A stretch of DNA of 64,000 bases from Mesorhizobium temperatum (GCF_002284575.1 NZ_NPKJ01000068.1:124001-188000), one strand, 5' to 3'. Shown: positions 18,711 through 26,719, numbered from the stretch's first letter. Numbers and translations: made by a program. The notes: generated by a model not told the origin, from the letters alone.

Positions 18711-19190
18711 ATGATCATGAAACTGCTTCCCATCCTCACCTTCGTCGCCGCGCTCGGCTCGGGCGTCGTCGCTGGTGTCTTCTTCGCCTTTTCCAGCTTC
18801 GTCATGCCGGGCCTCGCCCGCATGCCTGCCGCGGGCGGCATCGCCGCCATGAATTCGATTAACGTCACTGCGGTGACGCCGATGTTCATGACCGCGCTTT
18901 TCGGCACCGGACTGGTCTGCCTCGTCCTCGTCGTCGGCGCCATTCTCGGCTGGAACCAGCCGGGTTCGTTGTGGCTTCTCGCCGGCGCCCTGATCTATCT
19001 CGTCGGCAACCTGATCGTGACGATGATTTTCAACGTGCCGCTCAACAACGCGCTGGCCGCCGTCGATCCGGCAAGCGCCAACGGCGCCGCCGTGTGGGCC
19101 ACCTATCTCAGGGACTGGCTGATGTGGAACCACGTCCGCACCATAACCGCCATCGCCGCGCTGGGCTGCTTCATTTTCGCGTGGCGATGA
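18711..19190 (+). CDS. DUF1772 (anthrone oxygenase-like) membrane protein
   Basis: This protein of about 159 residues has four hydrophobic helices and the DUF1772 fold, with NVPLNNAL in the middle and WNHVRTITAIAA near the end. Some fungal members are anthrone oxygenases, while bacterial members are uncharacterised and often sit beside SDR or NmrA-like genes, as here. The start is uncertain: a GTG at 18702 overlaps the preceding stop, and ATGs at 18711 and 18717 follow it. Translational coupling to the upstream gene is evident either way. Confidence 0.85.
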   Translation: MIMKLLPILTFVAALGSGVVAGVFFAFSSFVMPGLARMPAAGGIAAMNSINVTAVTPMFMTALFGTGLVCLVLVVGAILGWNQPGSLWLLAGALIYLVGNLIVTMIFNVPLNNALAAVDPASANGAAVWATYLRDWLMWNHVRTITAIAALGCFIFAWR

Positions 19191-19221
19191 ATGCAGGGGC
19201 AGAAATATAAGAGACCTTGCG

Positions 19222-19578
19222 TCAGGCAGGGTCTTTTGACTTGTGGCCCTTGCGGTCGGCATGGCCGAGATCGCGATCCGGATCGATCACGTCGCGAACC
19301 AGTTGCTTGAGCTTTGCGGCATCGGGAAAGCCGCCGTCGCGCTTGCGGTCCCAGATCAGCGTGTCGTTGCAGGAAATGGTGAAAATGCCGCCGGTGCCCG
19401 GCACCAGCGTGACCTCGCCCAGATCCGTTGCGAAGGTCGACAGCAGCTCCTGCGCCATCCAGCCGGCCCGCAAGAGCCACTGGCACTGCGTGCAATAAGT
19501 GATGCGGATCTGGGGCAGCAGCGCTTGTTCAGTCATGTCTGGCTGAGCTCCGCTCGTACCGGGCTGAGCTCCGCTCAT
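19222..19578 (-). CDS. SelT/SelW/SelH (Rdx) family thioredoxin-like protein
   Basis: This short protein carries the Rdx-family redox motif CTQC (Cys29 and Cys32 from the first ATG), followed by QWLLRAGWMAQELL. Bacterial SelW-like proteins of this type are small thioredoxin-fold redox proteins that use cysteine instead of selenocysteine. The start is ambiguous. The ATG at 19578 overlaps the yebC stop in an ATGA configuration and adds a duplicated SGAQPGTSGAQPD segment. The ATG at 19536 gives the usual family start (MTEQALLP). The duplication comes from a 20-base direct repeat at 19542-19577. It is probably co-transcribed with yebC. Confidence 0.85.
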   Translation of the reverse strand: MSGAQPGTSGAQPDMTEQALLPQIRITYCTQCQWLLRAGWMAQELLSTFATDLGEVTLVPGTGGIFTISCNDTLIWDRKRDGGFPDAAKLKQLVRDVIDPDRDLGHADRKGHKSKDPA

Positions 19579-20324
19579 GCCGCGCTGAGCTTCGCCATGG
19601 TCTCGTCGTCGACCTCGAAATTGGCGTAGACGCTCTGCACGTCGTCATCGTCCTCGAGCGTGGCGACCAGCTTCATCAGCGACTGTGCCCGCTCCTCGTC
19701 GACCGCAATGTTGGTCTGCGGTTTCCAGATCGGCTTCACCGATTCAGCCTCGCCGAGCGCGCCTTCCAGCGCTTTCGACACTTCGCCGAGGTTCTCGAAG
19801 GCGCAATAGATCGTATGGCCTTCTTCGTCCGACTGGACGTCGTCGGCCCCGGCCTCGATCGCCGCGTCCATGACCTTCTCGGCGCTGCCGACCGATGCCG
19901 GATAGAAGATCTCGCCGACACGGTCCCACATGAACGACACCGAGCCGGTTTCACCCATTGCCCCACCGGCCTTGGTGAAGGCGGCGCGCACATTCGACGC
20001 CGAGCGGTTACGGTTGTCGGTCAGCGCCTCGACGATGAGCGCAACGCCACCCGGCCCGTAGCCTTCGTAGCGCACGGCTTCGTAAGTCTCGGCGTCGCCC
20101 ATCGATGCCTTGTTGATGGCGCGCTGGATATTGTCCTTCGGCATCGACACCGCCTTGGCGTTCTGCACGGCCAAGCGCAGGCGCGGGTTCATCGACGGGT
20201 CCGGCGTGCCGCTCTTGGCGGCGACGGTGATTTCGCGCGCCAGCTTGGAAAACATTTTCGACCGCACCGCGTCCTGGCGGCCCTTGCGGTGCATGATGTT
20301 CTTGAACTGTGAATGGCCAGCCAT
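19575..20324 (-). CDS. YebC/PmpR-family DNA-binding / translation factor
   Basis: The 249-residue protein begins MAGHSQFKNIMHRKGRQDAVRS and contains KDNIQRAI and YEGYGPGGVALIVE, all hallmarks of the YebC family. These proteins were described as transcriptional regulators (for example of quorum sensing, and near ruvC). More recent work on the family assigns some members to relief of polyproline stalling. It may thus be functionally related to the EF-P of this same window. The ATG at 20324 matches the family start. It overlaps the SelW-like gene by the ATGA overlap. Confidence 0.93.
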   Translation of the reverse strand: MAGHSQFKNIMHRKGRQDAVRSKMFSKLAREITVAAKSGTPDPSMNPRLRLAVQNAKAVSMPKDNIQRAINKASMGDAETYEAVRYEGYGPGGVALIVEALTDNRNRSASNVRAAFTKAGGAMGETGSVSFMWDRVGEIFYPASVGSAEKVMDAAIEAGADDVQSDEEGHTIYCAFENLGEVSKALEGALGEAESVKPIWKPQTNIAVDEERAQSLMKLVATLEDDDDVQSVYANFEVDDETMAKLSAA

Positions 20325-20543
20325 GGCACCCCTGTCGTCTTCTTGGCAGAGCATCCTGCAGCGAGACCTCGCCTTTTGCCAAAATGCTCGAATTCAAAAT
20401 TTCAGAACGTCCCTGATGCGTCCGGATGGACGTACGGCGCTCTATGTCGGAATGGCCGGCTTATAGATAAATCGGCTCAATTCGTCCAGCCGCGCCGTAA
20501 CGGTGGTGCGCAACGCGCCCGCCAGCTGCATTTCTGCGGCCAT

Positions 20544-20867
20544 TCACCCCTCCAGATCGGATTTCAGCCGGTCGAGAATGCTGATCGCGTGCGTGGCGTA
20601 CTGGCTGATCCAGCGGTCGTGGATCTGCTTGATCGGCAGCGCATTGAGATGGTTCCAGCGTTCGCGCCCCTCGCGCCGTGCCACGACCAGATCGGCGTCT
20701 TCCAGCACTTTCAGATGCAGCATGACGGTGCAGCGGTCCATGTCAGGAAAGGCATCGCACAGCATGCCGGTGGTCCGCGGCGCGTCCTTCAGCTCGTCCA
20801 GCAGCGCGCGCCGGCGCGGGTGCGCCAGCGCCTTGAAAACATTGTCGTCCTGCGCTTTGCTTGACAT
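20544..20867 (-). CDS. ArsR-family winged-helix regulator
   Basis: The 107-residue protein is a compact ArsR/SmtB-type winged helix (VFKALAHPRRRALLDELKD, then GMLCDAFPDMDRCTVMLHLKVLEDADLVVARREGRER). No metal-binding CxC is present at the usual alpha-3 site. The single Cys residues at CDAF and RCTV suggest a non-metal or thiol-type signal. Such regulators commonly sit next to SRPBCC genes. It is divergent from the SRPBCC-VOC-SRPBCC genes and overlaps its own operator at the start codon, indicating autorepression. Confidence 0.9.
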   Translation of the reverse strand: MSSKAQDDNVFKALAHPRRRALLDELKDAPRTTGMLCDAFPDMDRCTVMLHLKVLEDADLVVARREGRERWNHLNALPIKQIHDRWISQYATHAISILDRLKSDLEG

Positions 20868-20885
20868 GTTATGTTTTTATAACAT
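20866..20885. promoter_or_regulatory. ArsR operator palindrome
   Basis: The inverted repeat ATGTTAT-GTTTTT-ATAACAT overlaps the ArsR start codon and lies between the two divergent genes. A 7-bp perfect arm with a 6-base spacer in an AT-rich stretch is typical for ArsR-family winged-helix dimers. Confidence 0.75.
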
Positions 20886-20918
20886 AATATTGATCTGATC
20901 AAGGAAGGAGCTGTGGAT

Positions 20919-21401
20919 ATGTCTCTTGGATTCAGAGTTTCGGGCCGCATCGGCAAACCGGTCGCCGAAGTCTTCGACGCGGTCGTCAATCCGACCAAGC
21001 TCAGCGGCTATTTCACCACGATCGGCGGCGCCAGCGCCCCGCTGGTGGCGGGCAGCGGCGTCGTCTGGTGGGGCAAGGTCCCAGTCGAGGTAGACGAGGT
21101 GAAGAAAGACAGCCACATCGTGCTGCGCTGGGACGCCACCGACGCCGACGGCAAGCCCGCCTACAAGACCCGCATCGAGATGAATTTCGAGCCGCTGGAC
21201 GACGGCGGCACCTTCGTCACCATCGCCGAGACCGGCTGGCACGAGGACGCGGTCGGCCTGAAGAAGTCGTATCTGAATTGCGAGGGCTGGTCGCAGATGC
21301 TGGCCTGCATGAAAGCCTATGTCGAATACGGCATCAATTTGCGCGACGGCTATTACCGCAGCGAGATGAAGGGCGAGCCCGCCAGCGAAGACAACATCTG
21401 A
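20919..21401 (+). CDS. SRPBCC (AHSA1-like) domain protein
   Basis: This protein of about 160 residues has the SRPBCC/START-like helix-grip fold seen in AHSA1 proteins: GRIGKPVAEVFDAVVNPTKLSGYFT at the N-terminus, beta strands, and a long C-terminal helix (SQMLACMKAYVEYGI). These domains bind hydrophobic ligands, and the function is otherwise unknown. AGGAAGGAG at 20902-20910 fixes the start as the ATG at 20919 (8-base spacing). A GTG at 20913 would be too close. First gene of a three-gene operon facing away from ArsR. Confidence 0.88.
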   Translation: MSLGFRVSGRIGKPVAEVFDAVVNPTKLSGYFTTIGGASAPLVAGSGVVWWGKVPVEVDEVKKDSHIVLRWDATDADGKPAYKTRIEMNFEPLDDGGTFVTIAETGWHEDAVGLKKSYLNCEGWSQMLACMKAYVEYGINLRDGYYRSEMKGEPASEDNI

Positions 21402-21417
21402 GAAGACGGAGGAAAGA

Positions 21418-21780
21418 ATGTCCGCGAAGATCACCGGCGGTATCAACATCGCCATGAAGGTGCCGCCGCACCAATATCAGGAGACGATCGCCTTCTACCG
21501 GGATGTCGTCGGTCTGAAACCATTCACGGCCAAAGTTCCCGCTATCGGTTTCGAACTCGGCCCCAATCGCCTGTGGATCGACGAAGCGCCGATGCTGAGC
21601 CAGGCCGAGGTCTGGCTGGAGCTGTTCACCGACGATTTTCCGACCGCCGCCGATCATCTCGCCAAGGCCGGTATCGTGCGCTGCGACGCCATTGAGGCGC
21701 TGGGCGAGGGTTTTCGTGGCGGTTGGATCACCAATCCGGCCAACATCGTTCACATGGTGCGCGAACCCGACGCCTGGTGA
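21418..21780 (+). CDS. VOC (glyoxalase/bleomycin-resistance-like) protein
   Basis: The 120-residue protein begins with a beta strand and a helix (YQETIAFYRDVVGLKPF) typical of the vicinal oxygen chelate fold, followed by IGFELGPNRLWID and LTDNFWPTA-like elements and a C-terminal strand (GGWITNPANIVHMVREPD). It probably acts as a dimer. The His and Glu residues that bind the metal in true VOC enzymes are only partly present. GGAGGAAAG precedes the ATG. It is embedded between two SRPBCC genes of the same operon, suggesting a shared small-molecule response. Confidence 0.85.
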   Translation: MSAKITGGINIAMKVPPHQYQETIAFYRDVVGLKPFTAKVPAIGFELGPNRLWIDEAPMLSQAEVWLELFTDDFPTAADHLAKAGIVRCDAIEALGEGFRGGWITNPANIVHMVREPDAW

Positions 21781-21808
21781 CAGAAGCCTGTTTGGATAGG
21801 AGGACGAT

Positions 21809-22276
21809 ATGGAAATCCGTGAGACACCGACCGCCGAAGCCGGCATGCTGATCCGGCGGCCGGTCGCAGACGTGTTCGAAGCCATCGTCGATCCGGCGAT
21901 CACGACGAAATTCTGGTTCACTCATGGCAGCGGCAGGTTGGACAGCGGCAAGGAGGTTCGCTGGGAATGGCGCATGTACGGCGTCTCGACGCCGGTCACG
22001 GTCAGCGAATTCGTCAGGAACGAAAAGATCGTCATGCAATGGAGCGATCCGCCGACCACGGTGGTCTGGACCTTTACCGAAATGCCTGAAGGCGCGACCT
22101 TTGTCGAGGTTCGCAATTTCGGCTTTGCCGGCAGCCCCGATGAGCAGGTCAAGCAGGCGATCGGCTCGACCGATGGCTTTGCGCTGGTGCTCGCCGGCAC
22201 CAAGGCGTGGCTGGAGCAAGGCCTGACGCTTGGCCTGATCGGCGACCGTCACCCGGAAGGTGTGCCTACCGACTAA
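21809..22276 (+). CDS. SRPBCC (AHSA1-like) domain protein, second in operon
   Basis: The 155-residue protein is a second SRPBCC/AHSA1-type domain. An N-terminal RRPVADVFEAIVDPAITTKFWFT corresponds to the helix-turn of the fold, and a C-terminal helix (STDGFALVLAGTKAWLEQG) completes it. AGGAGGACG gives a strong ribosome binding site. It resembles its operon neighbour only in fold, not closely in sequence. The pairing of two SRPBCC proteins with a VOC protein under one ArsR repressor looks like a detoxification or small-molecule sensing unit. Confidence 0.87.
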   Translation: MEIRETPTAEAGMLIRRPVADVFEAIVDPAITTKFWFTHGSGRLDSGKEVRWEWRMYGVSTPVTVSEFVRNEKIVMQWSDPPTTVVWTFTEMPEGATFVEVRNFGFAGSPDEQVKQAIGSTDGFALVLAGTKAWLEQGLTLGLIGDRHPEGVPTD

Positions 22277-22316
22277 GGTCGCCGGGTGCCAAAAGCCATT
22301 CTGCAGCGATCCTTCC

Positions 22317-22350
22317 CACCCCCCTCTGTCCTGCCGGACAGAGGGGGGTG
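22317..22350. terminator. Palindromic repeat / bidirectional terminator between SRPBCC and terC
   Basis: CACCCCCCTCTGTC (22317-22330) and GACAGAGGGGGGTG (22337-22350) are perfect 14-bp inverted arms around CTGCCG. The sequence is the outer end of the CTCTGTCCTGCCGGACA element that also occurs at 48954-49114 and 61741-61913. It lies between convergent genes and could terminate both. Confidence 0.7.
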
Positions 22351-22439
22351 CTGTCCCTCCGACGTCTCAAAGGTTCTGCATGGCCGCGACAATTGAGGCA
22401 GAGCTCAGGCCTTCGCGCCGTCGCTTCGCTCCGCCAACC

Positions 22440-23207
22440 TTAGTGGCCCGCGCCGGCCTTTGCCTTTCTCCGACGTCGCGACAGCATGTTGAGGCCCTCG
22501 ACCAGCGCAGAGAACCCCATGGCGGCGTAGATGTAGCCCTTCGGCACATGGAAGCCCATGCCGTCGGCGATCAGCGTCATGCCGATCATCAACAGGAAGC
22601 TCAGCGCCAGCATAACGATGCTCGGGTTCTTGGCGATGAAATCGGCGAGCGGCCCGGCCGCCAGCATCATCACGCTGACCGCCACGATCACGGCGATGTA
22701 CATGATGGCGATCTCGTCGGTCATGCCGACCGCGGTGATGATCGAATCGATCGAGAAGACGAGGTCGAGCAGCAGGATCTGGAAGATGGCGCCGGCCAGC
22801 GACAGCTGCAGCGTCTGGCCTATCATCGTGTCCTGGTGATCCTCGAGATCGACTGTGTGGTGGATCTCCTTGGTCGCCTTCCAGACGAGGAACAGCCCGC
22901 CGGCGATCAGGATCAGATCGCGCCAGGAAAAACCATGGCCGAAAGCGGTGAACACCGGCGTCGTCAACTGGACGATGATCGAGATGGTGGCAAGCAGGAC
23001 CAGCCGCATGATCAGCGCGGCAGAAATGCCGAGCCGCCGGGCGCGGGCCCTTTGAGCCTCCGGTAATTTGTTGGTCAGGATCGAGATGAAGATCAGATTG
23101 TCGATGCCGAGCACGACCTCCAGCACGATCAGCGTCAGCAACGCTACCCATGCGGTCGGATCGGAGACAAAGGCGAAATGTGGCGCCAGGAATTCGATGA
23201 GCTGCAT
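22440..23207 (-). CDS. TerC-family integral membrane protein
   Basis: The 255-residue protein has seven or more membrane helices and the TerC signature acidic residues within them (LEVVLGIDNLIFIS near residue 30 and LLDLVFSIDSIITAVGMTDEI near 150). TerC proteins are associated with tellurite resistance and with manganese or other metal ion efflux, including metalation of exported enzymes. The Asp residues in the membrane are likely metal ligands. No riboswitch of the yybP-ykoY type is visible in the 73-base leader. It lies convergent with the ArsR-controlled SRPBCC operon. Confidence 0.92.
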   Translation of the reverse strand: MQLIEFLAPHFAFVSDPTAWVALLTLIVLEVVLGIDNLIFISILTNKLPEAQRARARRLGISAALIMRLVLLATISIIVQLTTPVFTAFGHGFSWRDLILIAGGLFLVWKATKEIHHTVDLEDHQDTMIGQTLQLSLAGAIFQILLLDLVFSIDSIITAVGMTDEIAIMYIAVIVAVSVMMLAAGPLADFIAKNPSIVMLALSFLLMIGMTLIADGMGFHVPKGYIYAAMGFSALVEGLNMLSRRRRKAKAGAGH

Positions 23208-23280
23208 GGAGGTCGTCCCCTCTTTACGATCTGAAGCAGGCGTAGCCGGCAGTTAGGCACAACAATCGCTTACATCAATG

Positions 23281-24105
23281 TCATGACCAGAACGATGGCG
23301 CCGTTTCCTCCAGCCGCGGCCCGCGGCGAAACGGCGCAATCCGCTCGGTCAGGCCACTGCGATCCGAAATGTCGACGCCGACGCCGCACAATGTCGCCGG
23401 GCCGGTCGCCGCCTCGAAGCGCCCTTTCGGCACCTTTGACAGAAACCGGTTGAGCGGTTCCTCCTTGTCCATGCCGAGCGAGGAATCATAGTCGCCGCAC
23501 ATGCCGGCGTCGGAGATATAGCCGGTGCCGCCATTGAGGATATGGTGGTCGCCGGTCGGCTGGTGCGTATGAGTGCCGACGACCAGGCTGGCGCGGCCGT
23601 CGACGAAATGCGCGAAGCACATTTTTTCCGAGGTCGCCTCGGCGTGGAAATCAATGACCACCGCATCGGCCTGCTCGCCGAGCGGGCAGGCGGCGAGCTC
23701 GCGCTCACCGGCCTGGAACGGATCGTCGAGTTCAGGATGCATGAACACCCGGCCCATGATGTTGGCGACCAGAACGCGCGCGCCATTCCTGGCAATGTAG
23801 ACGCCGGAGCCTCGCCCCGGCGTGCCCTTGGGGAAATTGGACGGGCGCAGGAACCGCTCTTCGCGCGGTGCGAAAGCCAGCGCATCGCGCTGGTCCCAGA
23901 CATGGTTGCCGGTGGTGACGACATCGGCCCCCGCCGAGATCGTCTCGCGAAAGATCTCCTCGGTGATGCCGAAGCCGCCGGCGGCGTTCTCACCATTGAC
24001 GATGACGAAGTCGAGTTTGAAATCCGAGATCAGGCCGGGCAGTTGTTCCCACACCGCTGTGCGTCCCGTCTTGCCGACCATATCGCCGAGGAAGAGAAGT
24101 CTCAT
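23281..24105 (-). CDS. YmdB/TIGR00282-type metallophosphoesterase
   Basis: The 274-residue protein begins MRLLFLGDMVGKTGR and contains NGENAAGG, TTGNHVWDQRD and VVGTHTHQPTGDHHIL, the metal-binding motifs of the calcineurin-like phosphoesterases of the TIGR00282/YmdB type. B. subtilis YmdB hydrolyses 2',3'-cyclic nucleotides and cAMP and influences RNA decay and multicellular behaviour. An equivalent role here is inference. The ATG at 24105 is the family start. It follows fthC on the same strand, and the two are commonly adjacent in alphaproteobacteria. Confidence 0.93.
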   Translation of the reverse strand: MRLLFLGDMVGKTGRTAVWEQLPGLISDFKLDFVIVNGENAAGGFGITEEIFRETISAGADVVTTGNHVWDQRDALAFAPREERFLRPSNFPKGTPGRGSGVYIARNGARVLVANIMGRVFMHPELDDPFQAGERELAACPLGEQADAVVIDFHAEATSEKMCFAHFVDGRASLVVGTHTHQPTGDHHILNGGTGYISDAGMCGDYDSSLGMDKEEPLNRFLSKVPKGRFEAATGPATLCGVGVDISDRSGLTERIAPFRRGPRLEETAPSFWS

Positions 24106-24109
24106 ATAA

Positions 24110-24173
24110 GGATGATCCCGAACCAAAGGTCAGCGAAGAAAAAAGCTGCATGACTTTCGGAAAAGACCATGCG
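24110..24173. repeat. Degenerate palindromic repeat between ymdB-like gene and fthC
   Basis: GGATGATCCCGAACCAAAGGT at the left and GACTTTCGGAAAAGACCATGC at the right are inverted, imperfect copies with the GATGATC/GACCATGC ends of the family seen at 5881-5925. It spans most of the gap between the two genes and may form a hairpin in the transcript. Confidence 0.5.
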
Positions 24174-24186
24174 TCCAGGAACTTAT

Positions 24187-24774
24187 CTACAATTTCGGCG
24201 CGAACTGGCGCAACCCGTTCTCGGTGAGTATTTCCGGGATGATCATGTCATGCGGCTCGTCCGGCACCAGCGCCACCTCCTGGCAGTCGAAAGCAATGCC
24301 GATCAGCCGGGGCGACTGTCCCTTGTCGACCAGCCGCGCGATCGCGCGGTCGTAATAACCGGCGCCGTAGCCGATGCGGTGGCCGCGCGCGTCGAAAGCC
24401 GCGAGCGGCACCAGCATCACTTGGGGATCAAGCACCTGCGCCTCCTCATGCGGCCCGACGGTGCCGAACCCCATATCGATCATCGGGGCGCCACGCACCA
24501 GTTCGCGAAAGACGATGGTGGTCTTGTCGAGAATGGCAGGCAGGCAAAGCCGTGCCCCGTTTTCGCGCAAGGCAAACATCAGCGGCCGGACGTCGACTTC
24601 TGAGCGCATCGGCCAGAAGCCGGAGACGATCTGGCCCGGCTCTATCGCAATGCTATCCCGCGCCGTCTCGGCCATTTCGAGCGCCGCTTCCACCCGCCAG
24701 AACGGATCGAGCGCGGCGCGGCGCCCGAGTGCTTCCTTGCGGAGATGTTTCTTCAGGTCTTTTGGAGAGGTCAT
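24187..24774 (-). CDS. fthC: 5-formyltetrahydrofolate cyclo-ligase
   Basis: The 195-residue enzyme converts 5-formyltetrahydrofolate to 5,10-methenyltetrahydrofolate using ATP. Family motifs are visible: RRAALDPFW near the N-terminus (the basic RxxR element), GFWPMRSEVD, and the ATP/Mg loop GHRIGYGAGYYDRAIA near residue 150. The ATG at 24774 is the family start. The in-frame upstream ATG at 24843 lies in the transcribed spacer. The gene lies about 100 bases downstream of the 6S RNA on the same strand, the classical ssrS-ygfA arrangement, which suggests one precursor transcript. Confidence 0.93.
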   Translation of the reverse strand: MTSPKDLKKHLRKEALGRRAALDPFWRVEAALEMAETARDSIAIEPGQIVSGFWPMRSEVDVRPLMFALRENGARLCLPAILDKTTIVFRELVRGAPMIDMGFGTVGPHEEAQVLDPQVMLVPLAAFDARGHRIGYGAGYYDRAIARLVDKGQSPRLIGIAFDCQEVALVPDEPHDMIIPEILTENGLRQFAPKL

Positions 24775-24873
24775 GGAGCCAAGGTAGAAAAGGTCGGATC
24801 TGGTTGAAGCTTTGGGAGCGACGTTTTCTACCGCATGATCCATCGAATTGTGAGTGGATCTTTTGCGTCGAGT

Positions 24874-25028
24874 GACGATCCACGCAACCGGTGGAGAGAG
24901 CGATCCCGGGAACCTACAAAGTAGGTGGGCGCCGTATGAGAAAACCCACGGGTCTTCCCAGGGACAGCTCCCTAGGGATCATTAAGGCCCCGGGGAAAAT
25001 GTTCTCCTGCCGGGAAGCGCAGACCGTC
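24874..25028 (-). ncRNA. ssrS: 6S RNA
   Basis: Read on the minus strand, the region starts GACGGTCTGCGC (25028-25017) and ends GCGTGGATCGTC (24885-24874). These ends pair as a continuous 12-bp closing stem with a few G-U pairs, the signature of 6S RNA. Inside are the CCCCGGGGCC/GGTTCCCGGG-type asymmetric arms and the ACCTACTTTGTAGGT hairpin characteristic of alphaproteobacterial 6S RNAs. It lies directly upstream of fthC in the same orientation. A TATATT -10 box is at 25040-25035. 6S RNA binds sigma-70 RNA polymerase and represses transcription in stationary phase. Exact ends are inferred from pairing, not mapped. Confidence 0.8.
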
Positions 25029-25034
25029 GCACCC

Positions 25035-25040
25035 AATATA
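25035..25040 (-). promoter_or_regulatory. Probable -10 box of the 6S RNA
   Basis: TATATT on the minus strand lies 7 bases before the proposed 5' end of the 6S RNA. The -35 element at the expected distance is weak (TGGCGC at 17 bases), so only the -10 box is claimed. Confidence 0.5.
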
Positions 25041-25208
25041 GGCCGACGATCGACCAAGCGCCAGAGAGACGGCATGCTTCGCGGCTTAATTCGTCACAAG
25101 GTTCTGCCTTGGAGTTGCGCGGCACGAGGTTTCACCGCGCCCTCGCCGCTGCGCCTTGCGCTGGCCAAGCTGCCTCCTTACGGTTGCCATAACAACCGAG
25201 GAGCAAGA

Positions 25209-26048
25209 ATGCGTTTCGAAGGCACGGCGGCCTATGTCGCCGACAAGGATCTGATGGTGGCGGTCAATGCGGCGATCGCGCTGGAGCGGCCATTGCTGGT
25301 TAAGGGCGAGCCCGGCACCGGCAAGACCGAACTGGCGAGGCAAGTGTCGGCCGCGCTCGGCCTCGAGCTGATCGAATGGCACGTCAAATCGACGACAAGG
25401 GCGCAGCAGGGCCTCTACGAGTATGACGCCGTCTCGCGGCTGCGCGACAGCCAGCTCGGCGACGAGCGCTTCAACGACATCAGGAACTACATCAAACGCG
25501 GCAAGCTGTGGGACGCCTTCGCCGTCGGCAAGAAGGTCGTGCTTCTGATCGACGAGATCGACAAGGCCGATATCGAATTCCCCAACGATCTGTTGCAGGA
25601 ACTCGATAGGATGGAGTTCTTCGTCTACGAGACCGGCGAAACGGTCCGCGCCGCTGTGCGCCCGATCGTCATCATCACCTCCAACAACGAGAAGGAACTG
25701 CCGGACGCTTTCCTGCGCCGCTGCTTCTTCCACTATATCCGCTTTCCCGATGTCGAGACGCTGCACAGGATTGTCGATGTGCACTATCCCGGCATCAAGC
25801 AGAACCTGGTGCGCGCCGCACTCACCCAGTTCTACGAGATCCGCGAAGTGACGGGTCTGAAGAAGAAGCCGTCGACCTCCGAGGCACTCGATTGGATCAG
25901 GCTGTTGGTCACCGACGACATCGCGCCCGAGGATTTGCGCGCCGACCCGAAGAACGCGCTCCCCAAGCTGCACGGCGCGCTTTTGAAGAACGAACAGGAC
26001 GTCCATCTGTTCGAGCGACTGGCCTTCATGGCGAGAAGGCAGGGGTGA
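25209..26048 (+). CDS. MoxR-family AAA+ ATPase
   Basis: The 279-residue protein is a MoxR-type AAA+ ATPase with Walker A GEPGTGKT (residues 33-40), Walker B VVLLIDEIDKAD near 115-125 and a sensor motif VIITSNNEKELPDAFLRRC. MoxR ATPases act as chaperones that load cofactors or assemble complexes, usually with a von Willebrand factor A domain partner. That partner (VWA at 27135) lies downstream on the same strand, separated by a GNAT gene and a HicB gene. GAGGAGCAAGA precedes the ATG at 25209. Confidence 0.93.
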   Translation: MRFEGTAAYVADKDLMVAVNAAIALERPLLVKGEPGTGKTELARQVSAALGLELIEWHVKSTTRAQQGLYEYDAVSRLRDSQLGDERFNDIRNYIKRGKLWDAFAVGKKVVLLIDEIDKADIEFPNDLLQELDRMEFFVYETGETVRAAVRPIVIITSNNEKELPDAFLRRCFFHYIRFPDVETLHRIVDVHYPGIKQNLVRAALTQFYEIREVTGLKKKPSTSEALDWIRLLVTDDIAPEDLRADPKNALPKLHGALLKNEQDVHLFERLAFMARRQG

Positions 26049-26226
26049 GGAGCGGTCGGCCAAAGGCCGACAAAAAGCCAACGATTTGGCTTTTCGAGCG
26101 ACAACGCTCGGAGCCATAGCGGAGGGCCGGGCATGCGGCGGACTGACAGCGCTTTCCCGTTGCTGGACCGTTGCCGCCAGCCCTGCACCGGGGCAGCTTG
26201 GGCCCGAAGCTTCGGAAGGAAACGAA

Positions 26227-26673
26227 ATGACCGAGATTATTGTCCGCCCACTTGCGCAATCCGACCACGCCGACTGGCAGCGCCTGTGGACCGCTTACCT
26301 CATCTTCTACGAAACCAAGCTGCCGGAAGACGTCTACACCGTCACCTGGAAGCGGCTGTTCACGGCGGGTGAGTTCGAACCAAAGGGGTTCATCGCCACG
26401 CTCGGCGGTAAGGCGGTCGGCCTGACGCACTATCTCTACCATCGCTCCTGCTGGTCCGAAAAAAACAACTGCTATCTGCAGGACCTGTTCGCCGACCCGG
26501 ATGTGCGCGGCAAAGGCGTCGGTGCCGCCCTGATCGAGGCGGTCAAGCAGGAAGCCGGCAAGATCGGCGTCAAGAACGTCTACTGGATGACGCACGAGAC
26601 CAACACCACCGCGCGCAAGCTCTACGACCATGTGGCGCGCCGCACCGGCTTCATCGAGTATGATTTGATGTGA
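26227..26673 (+). CDS. GNAT-family N-acetyltransferase
   Basis: This 148-residue protein has the GNAT acetyl-CoA-binding motif A (LFADPDVRGKGVGAALIE, with the RxxGxGxA variant RGKGVGAA) and the C-terminal strand block (VYWMTHETNTTARKLYDHVARRTGF). The ATG at 26227 gives the normal start (MTEIIVRPL). The acetyl acceptor is unknown. It sits between moxR and the VWA gene, an arrangement also known from related rhizobia. Confidence 0.9.
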   Translation: MTEIIVRPLAQSDHADWQRLWTAYLIFYETKLPEDVYTVTWKRLFTAGEFEPKGFIATLGGKAVGLTHYLYHRSCWSEKNNCYLQDLFADPDVRGKGVGAALIEAVKQEAGKIGVKNVYWMTHETNTTARKLYDHVARRTGFIEYDLM

Positions 26674-26719
26674 TGAACGGTCGATCGCCCGGCTTGCCGG
26701 ATGGATTTAAGGAGGAATC

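Noticed and set aside
23208..23280. yybP-ykoY manganese riboswitch before terC
   Set aside because: The leader is only about 73 bases and lacks the conserved paired loops of that riboswitch.
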